DNA of 64,000 nt from Methylobacterium sp. J-076 (GTDB lineage Bacteria > Pseudomonadota > Alphaproteobacteria > Rhizobiales > Beijerinckiaceae), in contig NZ_JAKSXW010000133.1 in the NCBI RefSeq assembly GCF_022829405.1, positions 62,001 to 126,000 on the forward strand. The letters are read 5' to 3'. The position numbers and the translations under genes were made by a program. The notes beneath the pieces are model-generated. The model searched no databases and was not told the origin of the DNA. It saw only the letters and a list, made by a program, of their open reading frames with translations. Position 1 is the first letter of the stretch. Every line of letters starts with the position of its first letter. Positions 41,063 through 49,660 of the stretch are shown here, piece after piece.

Positions 41063-44000
41063 CTACTCCGCCGCCACGCGGGGCGGGATCCCGCGCCCGT
41101 CGTTCGAGGCGGGCGGGTGGCCGTAATCCGGTGCGTCGAGGGGGTCGTCGCGCTCGCCGATGAACCGCCCGAGGAGGCGCCCGGAGAGCCGCGAGAGGTC
41201 GTCCATCAGCACGAAGATCGCCGGCACGAACACCAGCGACAGGCCGGTGGAGACGATCAGGCCGCCGATCACCGCGATCGCCATGGGCGAGCGGAACTCG
41301 CCGCCGATCCCCAGCGCCATGGCCGAGGGGATCATGCCGGCGGCCATGGCGATGGTGGTCATCACGATGGGCCGGGCGCGCTTGCGGCCCGCCTCGACGA
41401 TGGCGGTCGTCCGGTCGACGCCCTCGCGGTTCTGCTCGACGGCGAAGTCCACGAGCATGATCGCGTTCTTGGTCACCACGCCCATCAGCATCAGGATGCC
41501 GATGACGACCGGCATCGAGATCGGCTTCTGCACGATGAGCAGCGCCAGGATGGCGCCGCCGATGGAGAGCGGCAGCGAGAACAGGATGGTCAGCGGCTGG
41601 AGGAAGTTGCCGAACAGCAGGATCAGCACGCCGAACACCATCATCAGCCCGGCGCCCATGGCCAGGGCGAAGCCCTCGAACACCTCGCCCATCACCTCGG
41701 CATCGCCGGTCTGCTTGATGGTGACGCCCTGCGGCAGGTCCTTCGCCGCCGGCAGCTTCAGCACCTGCGCGATGAGTTCGCCCAGCGCGTCCGAGCCCTG
41801 CATGTCGCCCTCGATGGCGACGCGCACGGCCCGGTCGTAGCGGTCGATGGCGGTGGGGCCCTGGCCGAGGGAGATGTCGGCCACGGTGGCGAGCGGCACC
41901 GCCTGCCCGCCCTTCACCGGCACCTTCATGGCGCCGATCTCGGAGAGCTGCCCGCGCAGGGTCTCGGGCAATTGGACCCGGATCGGGATCTGCCGGTCGA
42001 CGGCGTTGAACTTGGCGAGGTTGAGCCCGATGTCGCCGATGGTGCCGACGCGCACCGTCTCGGCGATGGTGTCGGTGGAGACGCCGAGGTCGGCCGCCAC
42101 CGCCGGCTTCGGGCGGATGCGGATCTCGGTGCGGTCGAGGGGCGCCGTCGACATCACGTTGACGAGGTGGGGCACCGACGCCGCCTCGCGCTGGAGCCGG
42201 GCGGCGACATCGGCCACCACCGCCTTGTCCGGGCCGGCGACGATGAGCGCGAGATCCCGCTGGCCGCCCTCGCGCAGCGCCCAGAAGCGGATGTCCGGTT
42301 CCTCGCGCAGGAGCGCCGCCACCTCGGCATCCACCTGCTTCTGCGTGCGGTGGCGGGTGTTCTTGGGGGTGAGGTTGATGGTGAGGCTCGCCAGCCGCAC
42401 CTCCTTCTTGCCGGGCAACTGCCGGCCGCCGTCCACGAAGACGCTCTTCACCTCCGGCAGCTTGCGGATCTCGTCCACCAGCCGGTCGGCGACGCGGACC
42501 GTATCGGGCAGGCGGGCGCCCGGCGGCAGCTCCACCACGAACAGGGTGCGGGCCTGATCCTCGGCCGGGAGGAAGCCGGCGGGGAGCAGGCCGGTGGACA
42601 TGATGGAGCCGACGAAGCAGGCCAGCCCGAGCACCAGCGTGATGTACTTGTGCCGCACCGACCAGCGCACGAGGCGGGTGTAGCCCCGCATCACCGGCCC
42701 CTCGTGGCTGTGGTCGGGGCCGTGGTCGCGCAGGAAGTAGGCGGCCAGAAGCGGCGTGATGAGCCGCGCCACCAGCAGCGACATGAACACCGCCGCCGCG
42801 ATGGTGAGGCCGAACTGCTTGAAGTACTGCCCGGCGATGCCGCCCATGAACGACACGGGGGAGAAGATCGCGATGATCGTCGCCGTGATGGCGATGACCG
42901 CGAGCCCGATCTCGTCGGCGGCCTCCAGGGAGGCGCGGTAGGGCGACTTGCCCATCCGCATGTGCCGGACGATGTTCTCGATCTCGACGATGGCGTCGTC
43001 CACGAGGATGCCGGTCACCAGGGTGATGGCGAGCAGGCTCACGGCGTTGAGCGAGAAGCCCATGGCGCCCATGGCCCAGAAGGTCGGGATGACCGAGAGC
43101 GGCAGCGCCACGGCGGCGATCACCGTCGCCCGCCAGTCGCGCAGGAACAGGAACACGACGATCACGGCGAGCGCCGCGCCCTCGATGAGGCCCATCATCG
43201 CCGAGTGATAGTTGCCGATGGTGTTGGTGACGCTGGTGTCGATCAGGTCGAAGCGCACGTCCGGGTTGGCGTCGTGCAGGGCCTCGATCTTCTTCGCCAC
43301 CCCCACGGAGACGTCGGCGTCGCTCGCCCCCGTGGCGCGGGAGATGGCGAAGGCCACCACCGGCTCGCCGTTGAACCGGGCGAAGGTGCGCGGCTCCTCG
43401 GCGGTGTCGGCGAGCGTCGCCAGCTCGTCGAGGCGGACCTTGCGGTTGCCGGGCACGACGATGGACGTGGCCGCCAGGGTGTCGAGGCTCGCGGACGCCG
43501 CGAGGGCGCGGATCGACTGCTCCTGCCCGCCGATCTCGCCGCGTCCGCCGGCCATGTCGGCGGAGGTGAGGCGCAGCTGGCGGTTCACGTCCGCCGCGGT
43601 GATGCCGAGGGAGAGCAACCGGTCGGGCTTCAGGGTGACGCGGACCTCCCGGGCCACGCCGCCCAGGCGCTCGACGCCGCCGACGCCCTTTACCGACTGC
43701 AACCCGCGGGCGACCACGTCGTCCACGAACCACGACAGGTCCTCGGGCGTCATGGCGGGCGCCGAGGCGCCGTAGATCATGATCGGCAGGCCGGCGATCT
43801 CGACCCGGGAGATGATCGGCTCATCGATGGTCCGGGGAAGGTTCATGCGGATCTTGGCAATCGCATCCTTCACGTCGTTGACGGCCCGGTCCTGGTTGAT
43901 CTCCAGCCGGAACTCGATGGTGGTGGTGGAGGTGCCCTCGGTGATGGTGGAGAGGACGTGCTTCACGCCCTTCACCCCGGCCACCGAATCCTCGACCCAT

Positions 44001-44200
44001 TTCGTCACCTGGGTCTGCAGCTCGGCCGGGGCCGCGCCCGATTGGGTGATCGTCACCGAGACGATGGGGATGTCGATGTTCGGGAAGCGGGTGATCGGCA
44101 GGGAGCGGAAGCTCACCAGCCCGAGCACCATCAGCACCAGGAACAGGACGATGGAGGGCAGCGGCTTGCGGATCGCCCAGGCGGAGACGTTGAGGCGCAT
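41063..44200 (-). CDS. RND efflux transporter, inner-membrane subunit (HAE1/AcrB type)
   Basis: 1045 residues, the normal RND length, with twelve transmembrane helices and two large periplasmic loops. The proton-relay motif GILVDDAIVEIEN and the repeat-half copies (SPVSFMGGIAGQYF, LMGVVTKNAIMLVDFAVEQN) are intact. It exports drugs, solvents or metabolites by proton antiport. Starts 9 bases after the adaptor stop. No outer-membrane TolC-type gene adjoins. Confidence 0.95.
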   Translation of the reverse strand: MRLNVSAWAIRKPLPSIVLFLVLMVLGLVSFRSLPITRFPNIDIPIVSVTITQSGAAPAELQTQVTKWVEDSVAGVKGVKHVLSTITEGTSTTTIEFRLEINQDRAVNDVKDAIAKIRMNLPRTIDEPIISRVEIAGLPIMIYGASAPAMTPEDLSWFVDDVVARGLQSVKGVGGVERLGGVAREVRVTLKPDRLLSLGITAADVNRQLRLTSADMAGGRGEIGGQEQSIRALAASASLDTLAATSIVVPGNRKVRLDELATLADTAEEPRTFARFNGEPVVAFAISRATGASDADVSVGVAKKIEALHDANPDVRFDLIDTSVTNTIGNYHSAMMGLIEGAALAVIVVFLFLRDWRATVIAAVALPLSVIPTFWAMGAMGFSLNAVSLLAITLVTGILVDDAIVEIENIVRHMRMGKSPYRASLEAADEIGLAVIAITATIIAIFSPVSFMGGIAGQYFKQFGLTIAAAVFMSLLVARLITPLLAAYFLRDHGPDHSHEGPVMRGYTRLVRWSVRHKYITLVLGLACFVGSIMSTGLLPAGFLPAEDQARTLFVVELPPGARLPDTVRVADRLVDEIRKLPEVKSVFVDGGRQLPGKKEVRLASLTINLTPKNTRHRTQKQVDAEVAALLREEPDIRFWALREGGQRDLALIVAGPDKAVVADVAARLQREAASVPHLVNVMSTAPLDRTEIRIRPKPAVAADLGVSTDTIAETVRVGTIGDIGLNLAKFNAVDRQIPIRVQLPETLRGQLSEIGAMKVPVKGGQAVPLATVADISLGQGPTAIDRYDRAVRVAIEGDMQGSDALGELIAQVLKLPAAKDLPQGVTIKQTGDAEVMGEVFEGFALAMGAGLMMVFGVLILLFGNFLQPLTILFSLPLSIGGAILALLIVQKPISMPVVIGILMLMGVVTKNAIMLVDFAVEQNREGVDRTTAIVEAGRKRARPIVMTTIAMAAGMIPSAMALGIGGEFRSPMAIAVIGGLIVSTGLSLVFVPAIFVLMDDLSRLSGRLLGRFIGERDDPLDAPDYGHPPASNDGRGIPPRVAAE

Positions 44201-44209
44201 CGCCGGCCC

Positions 44210-45439
44210 TCAGAGCGCGTCGGCGACGGAGTTGGCGCGGGCGGCCTCGACCGCCCGCACCCTGTCCCCGTCCCGCAGGAAGCTGCCGGCCCGGGCCACG
44301 ACCCGTTCGCCGGCCGAGACGCCCTCGCGGATCTCGGTGAAGCCCTCCGCCGACAGGCCGGGCGTCACCTTCCGCGCCTCGACGCGGCCGTCCCGGGCGA
44401 CGAGGAGGCTCGCCCGCCCGTCGGCCCCGTAGATCAGGCTGGAGACCGGCACCGCGATGCCCTCCCGCCGGGCGACCTCGACGGTGCCGCGGGCGAAGGC
44501 GCCGATCCGCAGGCCCGGATCGTCGGCGAGGCGGATGCGCACCTTGCCGAGGCGGGTCATGCGGTCGACCTCCGGGTAGACCCGGCGGACGGATCCCGTC
44601 ACGGCGCGGCCCTGGTCCAGGATGAGGCGGGCCGGATCGCCCACCGTCATCCGGGCGAGCCAGGTTTCGGGCACCTCCCCCTCCAGCTCGATCTCGCCGC
44701 GGGCGATCAGGCGGAACAGGGGCTCGGCCGCCGCGGTGGCGGTGGCGCCGACCCGCGCCGTGCGGCGGTTGACGATGCCGGCCTCGGGGGCGCGGATGGC
44801 GGTGCGGGCCCGGCGCAGGGCGATCTCCGCCCCCGCGGCCTTCGCCGTGGCGAGGTCGGCCTCCGCGCCCTTCAGCCCGCCCTTGGCGGAGGCGAGCCGC
44901 CCGGTGGCGCCCTGGGCGGCGGAGGCGCGCTGCTCCATCACCGCCGCGGTGGCGTTGCCGGTCTTGCTCAGGGCCTGGGCCCGCTCCAGGGAGAGCCGCG
45001 CCTCGGTCTCGGCCGCCTCGGCCTGGACGATCTGGCTCTGCGCCTGGACGATGGCGGCCTCGGCGCGGGCGACGGCGGCCACGTTGGAGGCCTCCTGGGT
45101 GGCGATCATCTCGCTCGACAGGCGCGCCAGCACCTGCCCCTGGGCGACCCGGTCGCCTTCCTCCACCAGCAGTTCGGTGATGCGCAGCCCCTCCACCTCG
45201 GGGGCGACCAGGATCTCGTCGCGGGGCACCAGCGTGCCGGTGACGACGGCGCTCTCCACGATCTCCCGCCGCTCGGCGGGAATGACGGTGACGGCCGGGG
45301 CGATGGCGGCCGGTTCGGGCACCGAGGCGGGCTCTACGGCGAGGGCCGGGCCGGCCAGCAGCGCCAGGGCGAGGATGCACGCGGCGTGCGAGGAGGAACG
45401 CGTCAAGGCAAGCACTCGCTGGCGCCGGTTCGGATTCAC
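44210..45439 (-). CDS. RND efflux periplasmic adaptor (membrane-fusion protein)
   Basis: 409 residues. Signal peptide ends GPALA-VE; then a biotinyl-lipoyl-like hairpin (VEGLRITELLVEEGDRVAQGQVLARL), a coiled-coil of about 100 residues (AEAAIVQAQSQIVQAEAAETEAR), and beta-barrel and membrane-proximal domains. It bridges the RND pump to an outer-membrane channel. First gene of the two-gene operon with 41063-44200. Confidence 0.93.
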   Translation of the reverse strand: MNPNRRQRVLALTRSSSHAACILALALLAGPALAVEPASVPEPAAIAPAVTVIPAERREIVESAVVTGTLVPRDEILVAPEVEGLRITELLVEEGDRVAQGQVLARLSSEMIATQEASNVAAVARAEAAIVQAQSQIVQAEAAETEARLSLERAQALSKTGNATAAVMEQRASAAQGATGRLASAKGGLKGAEADLATAKAAGAEIALRRARTAIRAPEAGIVNRRTARVGATATAAAEPLFRLIARGEIELEGEVPETWLARMTVGDPARLILDQGRAVTGSVRRVYPEVDRMTRLGKVRIRLADDPGLRIGAFARGTVEVARREGIAVPVSSLIYGADGRASLLVARDGRVEARKVTPGLSAEGFTEIREGVSAGERVVARAGSFLRDGDRVRAVEAARANSVADAL

Positions 45440-45579
45440 CGCCCCTTATAGCACCCGGTAGCCCGGCGTTTTGATGGCGGCGCCCGCCTCAACGTCGCGT
45501 CGATACGGCCAAGCTGAAACCGCGGGGGCGTGGGCGCGTTGAGCGTGCGAGAGCCTGAACAGTCGAGGGAGAAGATTCC

Positions 45580-45759
45580 ATGAGCATCTTTCAGATCAGG
45601 CAGAAGAACAACGGCCCGGTTCTCTGGACGGGTTCGGCGCCCGACGAGCAATCCGCCCTCGACGCCATGGCGCGCGAGGCCGGCTACCGCGATTTCGCCG
45701 CCCTCTCGGACACCCTGCGGGCCGACGGCGTCCAGGCCGACCGCCTCGACATCGCCTGA
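45580..45759 (+). CDS. Small 59-residue protein
   Basis: Translated directly from the plus strand: MSIFQIRQKNNGPVLWTG at the start, then a helical, acidic second half (ALDAMAREAGYRDFAAL) ending DRLDIA. GAGGGAG precedes the ATG by 9 bases, third codon positions are GC-rich and a terminator hairpin follows at 45815. No homologue recognised; such small soluble proteins recur in Methylobacterium. Confidence 0.72.
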   Translation: MSIFQIRQKNNGPVLWTGSAPDEQSALDAMAREAGYRDFAALSDTLRADGVQADRLDIA

Positions 45760-45814
45760 GGCACATTCCCCGGCGCGTCGCCCCGTGCGCCGCGCCGTCA
45801 CTTGAGACGCGTTC

Positions 45815-45840
45815 CGCCCGAACGTCGTTTCGTTCGGGCG
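45815..45840. terminator. Terminator hairpin after the 59-residue gene
   Basis: cgcccgaacg (45815-45824), loop tcgttt, cgttcgggcg (45831-45840): a perfect 10-bp stem lying between convergent genes (45759 stop, 45910 stop). No T-tract; probably bidirectional. Confidence 0.6.
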
Positions 45841-45909
45841 TCGCGCGACGCCTTCCGGTCCGAGAACATCACGACCGCGTATCAGGCGAGCATGGCCTGA
45901 GACGGCGAG

Positions 45910-46950
45910 TCACCGTCCGTCCCCGGCGAGCCCATCGAGGAACGCCGCGCAGCGGGCGAGACCACCCACATCGTGCAACCCGGACATGATCGCCGGGTCC
46001 AACGCCAGCGTCTCGGCCACGAGGGCGGGCCATTCCTCCGCCGCCGGGAAGGCGGGCCGGACCACGGCGGCGCCGAGGTGGCTGAGGGCGTTCGCCTTCA
46101 CCGTCTGCTCGCCATAGGCCCGGGGCTCCGGCAGGCAGAGGAAGCGCTTTCCGTGCGAGGCCGCGAGGGCCACGAGGCCGTCGCCCGCGCCGCCCACGAG
46201 GAGGGCCGCCCGCCCGACGAAGGCGCCGACATCGGAGACCCAGCCGTGCAGGTGCAGGTTTTCCGGACGGTCGCCCTCCCCCGAGACCGGGCCGAGGACA
46301 TGCCATTGCCGGCCGGGCACCGCCCGCGCCGCCGCGGCGATGGCGGGCAGGTCGCCGCCCTCCCCGCCCCGTCCGAACACCACGACGATGTCCTGGCCGT
46401 CCTGCGTCGTCGCGGGCGGGCCGCCGCCGAGGAAGCCGGCATGGAACGTCTTCGACCTCACCCAGCCGGGCACGTCCGGCCCGTCGAGTTCGGCGGGGAA
46501 CGGGGCGAGCAGCCGGCTGGCACTGCGGAAGGCTTCGCAATGCGGCCGATCGGTCCGGTCGCCGGCGAGGCGCACCACCACCGTGGGCACGGACAGGAGC
46601 CGGGCGAACAGCGCCACCTCCACGGACACGTCGACCACGAGGAGGGCGGGGTCCGTCCGCGCCACCCAGTCGGCGATCAAGGCCATCCGGCGGCGCAGGC
46701 CCGGATGGCGCAGGGGCGCGTAGTGGAACGCCTCCGGCCGCGCGGCCTCTCCGTCGAGGCCGGCGAACGCGGAAGCCCCGTCGAGGGGCCGGTCGTCCGG
46801 CAGGTCGAGGATGGGGGCGCCCCCGGTCTCGAAACCCGCCAGGGTGCCGATGATCGTGCAGGGGCGCGACAGGTGGGCGGCCACGGCCCGGGCGCGCTGG
46901 AGGTGGCCCGCGCCCTGGTGGTGGACGTACCAGCCGATACCGCCGGTCAC
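45910..46950 (-). CDS. MurG/GT28-like glycosyltransferase
   Basis: 346 residues from a GTG at 46950. The start GGIGWYVHHQGAGHLQRA resembles the GHxxR nucleotide-sugar loop of GT-B enzymes such as MurG, and the second half has VVVFGRGGEGGDLP, LHGWVSDVGAFVGRAALLVGGAGDGLVAL and a late FLCLPEPRAYGEQ donor site. It overlaps the preceding GT2 gene by a GTGA (46947-46950). The set 45910-49255 is probably a small surface-glycan pathway; substrates unknown. Confidence 0.8.
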   Translation of the reverse strand: MTGGIGWYVHHQGAGHLQRARAVAAHLSRPCTIIGTLAGFETGGAPILDLPDDRPLDGASAFAGLDGEAARPEAFHYAPLRHPGLRRRMALIADWVARTDPALLVVDVSVEVALFARLLSVPTVVVRLAGDRTDRPHCEAFRSASRLLAPFPAELDGPDVPGWVRSKTFHAGFLGGGPPATTQDGQDIVVVFGRGGEGGDLPAIAAAARAVPGRQWHVLGPVSGEGDRPENLHLHGWVSDVGAFVGRAALLVGGAGDGLVALAASHGKRFLCLPEPRAYGEQTVKANALSHLGAAVVRPAFPAAEEWPALVAETLALDPAIMSGLHDVGGLARCAAFLDGLAGDGR

Positions 46951-48035
46951 GCGGCCTCCCTCGCCTCGCCGCCGCGGGACTCGATCGTGTCCGCCAGCGC
47001 GGCGAGGGCCGCGAGGGCGTCGTCGAGGTCGCAGACCGGGGCGGGCTCCGAGCGCGTGGCCATCAGGCGGTCCGCCCGCTCCACGAAGGCGATGGCGTTC
47101 GGGCAGCCCGTGGCGAGCACCGCCGCGAGGTCGCCGGCGCCGAGGCCGAGGGTGGCGCAGGCCGCCTCACGCTCCGCCTCCGGCAGGCCGTAGGCCCGGC
47201 GCAGGGCGGCCCGGCGCCGCACCAGCGCCTCCCAGAAGGTCGCCTCCGGCAGCAGATACGCTTCGCCCGCGGCGACCCGGGCCCGGCGCTCCATCTCGGT
47301 GGCCATGCCCCCCGCCACCCGCCCGTCCCGCCGGGCCGAGACGAGGACGGTGACATCCGGGCAATGGCGCAGCCGCGCTCCGCCGTCGCGCATCAGCCCG
47401 ACCAGGGCGTTGTCCTCGCCGCAGGGGAGCGGCGGCAGGCCGCCCACCGCGCGGTAGAGGGAGACGGGGAAGGCGAGGCTCGCCCCCGTATGGTCGCCGT
47501 GGCGCGGGGCGGGGTCGTGCGGGGCCGGATCGAGCAGTTCCTCCAGCCGGCGGACCCCGGCCCAGTAGCGCTCGACGCGGGCGTTCAGGGCGATGACGGC
47601 GGGGGCGAGGGTGTCGTCGCCGTCGATCACGAGGCGCCCGCCGACGATCTCGGCGTTCTCCAGCGCCCGGAGGTTGGCGGAGAGCCACGTCTCCGGCAGG
47701 CGGGCATCGGCATCGGTGGTCAACAGGACGCCGTCCTCCCCGCCGAGTTCGTCCAGCCACGCGGCGCCCGCATCGAGGGCCATGCGCCGGGCGGTGCCGA
47801 CATGGGCGTCCGGCGCCTCCAGGATGGCCTCAAGGACGCGCAGGTCGAGGCGGCCGAAGCGCCCGGATTCCTGCCCGGCGCGCACCGCCGCGACGGTGTC
47901 GTCGGTGCAGTTGTTCGCCAGCACGACGACCCGGACGGGGGCCGCGGCGTCCTGGCTCGCCAGGGTCTCAAGGAGGAGCGGCAGGCGGGCGGCCTCGTTC
48001 CGGGCCGGCACGCAGACGACGCAGGGACGGTTCAT
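46947..48035 (-). CDS. Family 2 glycosyltransferase
   Basis: 362 residues. VVCVPARNEAARLPLLLETLA opens the GT-A fold; the DxD metal site is in LLTTDADARLP; ASLAFPVSLYRAVGGLPPLPCGEDN carries the conserved E-D acceptor loop. No transmembrane helices, so soluble or peripheral. Two adjacent ATGs (48038, 48035); the second has better spacing to AAGGA. Coupled by overlap to the following MurG-like gene. Confidence 0.88.
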   Translation of the reverse strand: MNRPCVVCVPARNEAARLPLLLETLASQDAAAPVRVVVLANNCTDDTVAAVRAGQESGRFGRLDLRVLEAILEAPDAHVGTARRMALDAGAAWLDELGGEDGVLLTTDADARLPETWLSANLRALENAEIVGGRLVIDGDDTLAPAVIALNARVERYWAGVRRLEELLDPAPHDPAPRHGDHTGASLAFPVSLYRAVGGLPPLPCGEDNALVGLMRDGGARLRHCPDVTVLVSARRDGRVAGGMATEMERRARVAAGEAYLLPEATFWEALVRRRAALRRAYGLPEAEREAACATLGLGAGDLAAVLATGCPNAIAFVERADRLMATRSEPAPVCDLDDALAALAALADTIESRGGEAREAA

Positions 48036-48157
48036 CATCGTCCTTTCCACTCGTGTTCGGTTCAACGGTTCAGGGGTTCGGGCCGAACGGGGGGCTCCGG
48101 GTCCCTTCGGGGACGGGGACCGGTGCGACCCCTTCCGGACAGTTTCCCCGCCCCTCC

Positions 48158-49255
48158 TCAGCCGCGTCCGCCGGCGACCCGGCGCAGGCTCGGCCGGGCG
48201 CGCTCCGAGGCGCGGGCGATCACCGCTTCGTAGATTTCCAGGTAGCGGCCGAACATCTCCTCGGCGTCGTACAGGGCCTCGGCGCGGTCGCGGCAGGCGC
48301 GGCGGGAGAGACCGGCCGCGCCGCGGATCGCCTCGGCGAGGCTCAGGGCGTCGTCCGGCTCGGCGAGGCGCCCGCAGGTCTCGTCCAGGATGTCGGGCAG
48401 GGCCCCCCGGCGGAAGGCGGCGACGGGGGTGCCGCAGGCCAGGGCCTCGGCGACGACGAGGCCGAAGGGCTCCTCCCAGCGCGGGGACACGATCGCCACC
48501 TTCGCCCGGCCGAGGTGGCGGGCGAGGTCCCGGTGGGTGAGATGGCCGAGATGGGTCAGGTCCGGCCCGACGCGGGGCGCGATCTCCCGATCCCAGTAGC
48601 CGGGGTTCATCTTCGGGCCGGCGAAGACCAGGGGCATCCCGGCGGCCCGGGCCGCGTCGATGGCGAGGTGCAGGCCCTTTTCCGGCACGATCCGGCCGGA
48701 CCAGAAGGCGTAGGGCGGCTCGTCCGACCGGGGGCCGTAGGCGAAGGTCGAGAGATCGACGCCGTTGCCCACCACCTGGGCCTGGGGCACGAGGTCCGCC
48801 CATTCCTGCGCCAGGGAGGGGGAGACGGCCAGGAACGCCATGTCGGGATCGGCCTGCACGATGCCCTTCGTCAGGGCGTCGAAGGGCGGGGTGTGCAGCA
48901 CGCTCACCCACGGGAGGCCGAGCCGCGCGCTCTCCTGCAGCGGGAGGGCGTGCAGGGAATTGTTGTGCACGAGGTCGAACCCGCCCTCGGCCACCATGTC
49001 CATCATCCGGCGGTAGGCGGCGGCCTCGGTGCGGTCGATCTCCTCCTCGCGCTCCGGGTCGGCCAGGGCGTCGCCCGTCGGCTCGCACAGCATCACCGGG
49101 TCGAGGGCGGGATCCGAGCCGCGGCTGGCGAACAGAACCACGTCGTGTCCGTGCCGGCGCAGCGCCGCCGTGAGGAGATGGGTGTGCATCTCCAGTCCGC
49201 CGGCATGGGGCTGACCGATCGGATACTTGAGATGGGCGAGGACAGCGATCTTCAC
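48158..49255 (-). CDS. Family 4 glycosyltransferase
   Basis: 365 residues from a GTG at 49255. IAVLAHLKYPIGQPHAGGLEMHTH is the classical GT4 N-terminus, and FWSGRIVPEKGLHLAIDAARAAG plus PRWEEPFGLVVAEALACGTPV hold the E-x7-E donor site. First gene of the three-gene minus-strand glycosyltransferase set; 122 bases separate it from the next. An ATG-led extension upstream to 49417 is basic and unconserved. Confidence 0.88.
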   Translation of the reverse strand: MKIAVLAHLKYPIGQPHAGGLEMHTHLLTAALRRHGHDVVLFASRGSDPALDPVMLCEPTGDALADPEREEEIDRTEAAAYRRMMDMVAEGGFDLVHNNSLHALPLQESARLGLPWVSVLHTPPFDALTKGIVQADPDMAFLAVSPSLAQEWADLVPQAQVVGNGVDLSTFAYGPRSDEPPYAFWSGRIVPEKGLHLAIDAARAAGMPLVFAGPKMNPGYWDREIAPRVGPDLTHLGHLTHRDLARHLGRAKVAIVSPRWEEPFGLVVAEALACGTPVAAFRRGALPDILDETCGRLAEPDDALSLAEAIRGAAGLSRRACRDRAEALYDAEEMFGRYLEIYEAVIARASERARPSLRRVAGGRG

Positions 49256-49660
49256 GCGCGCACCGATACGGTTGTGGACGGACGACGACGGGCCTGCCGG
49301 TCGTACGGGACGAGAGGTAGGTCTGTGGCGGACTCGGCGGTTATCACGCACATGTTCTTGTGGGCGGTCCCGCCGCCGCCGGAACCTTCGCACCGGCGCA
49401 CGGCAAGCACGCGCCACCGGTCTATCCGGTCCGGTCTGAACGAAGGATGATCATACCGGTAAAGCGATCATTCAGGTGTGCGCCTCCGGATCGCGGCGCA
49501 GCCCGGCCTCGACGCCGGGGGCGAATGGCCCCGGCCCGCGCTCCTCATCTCCCCTCCGGCCGTCGTGGAGCGCGGAGCGAAACGACCCGTGGCGCCACGC
49601 CGCCTCAGGCCGCGTTTCGCTGGGTCGTTTCGCTCCGCACGCGCCGACGGCGGCCCGCCC
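49256..49660. other. 405-base intergenic region with a large inverted repeat
   Basis: Between two minus-strand genes. Holds the promoter region of the GT4 gene near 49260-49460 (AT-richer, including gatcatt-rich sequence) and the terminator-like inverted repeat at 49572-49638. No gene seen. Confidence 0.5.
49572..49638 (-). terminator. Large inverted repeat downstream of the PEPC homologue
   Basis: gcggagcgaaacgaccc (49572-49588) and its exact complement (49622-49638), 17 bp, enclose a 33-base loop containing the palindrome gtggcgccac. It begins 23 bases past the ppc-like stop on the transcribed strand. Suited to terminate or stabilise that transcript. Confidence 0.6.

Noticed and set aside
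41117-45451. Very long plus-strand open frame (over 1400 codons) opposite the RND operon
   Set aside because: It is the antisense shadow of two well-recognised genes in high-GC DNA; its translation is His/Gly/Asp-rich low-complexity sequence with no fold, and no ribosome-binding site.
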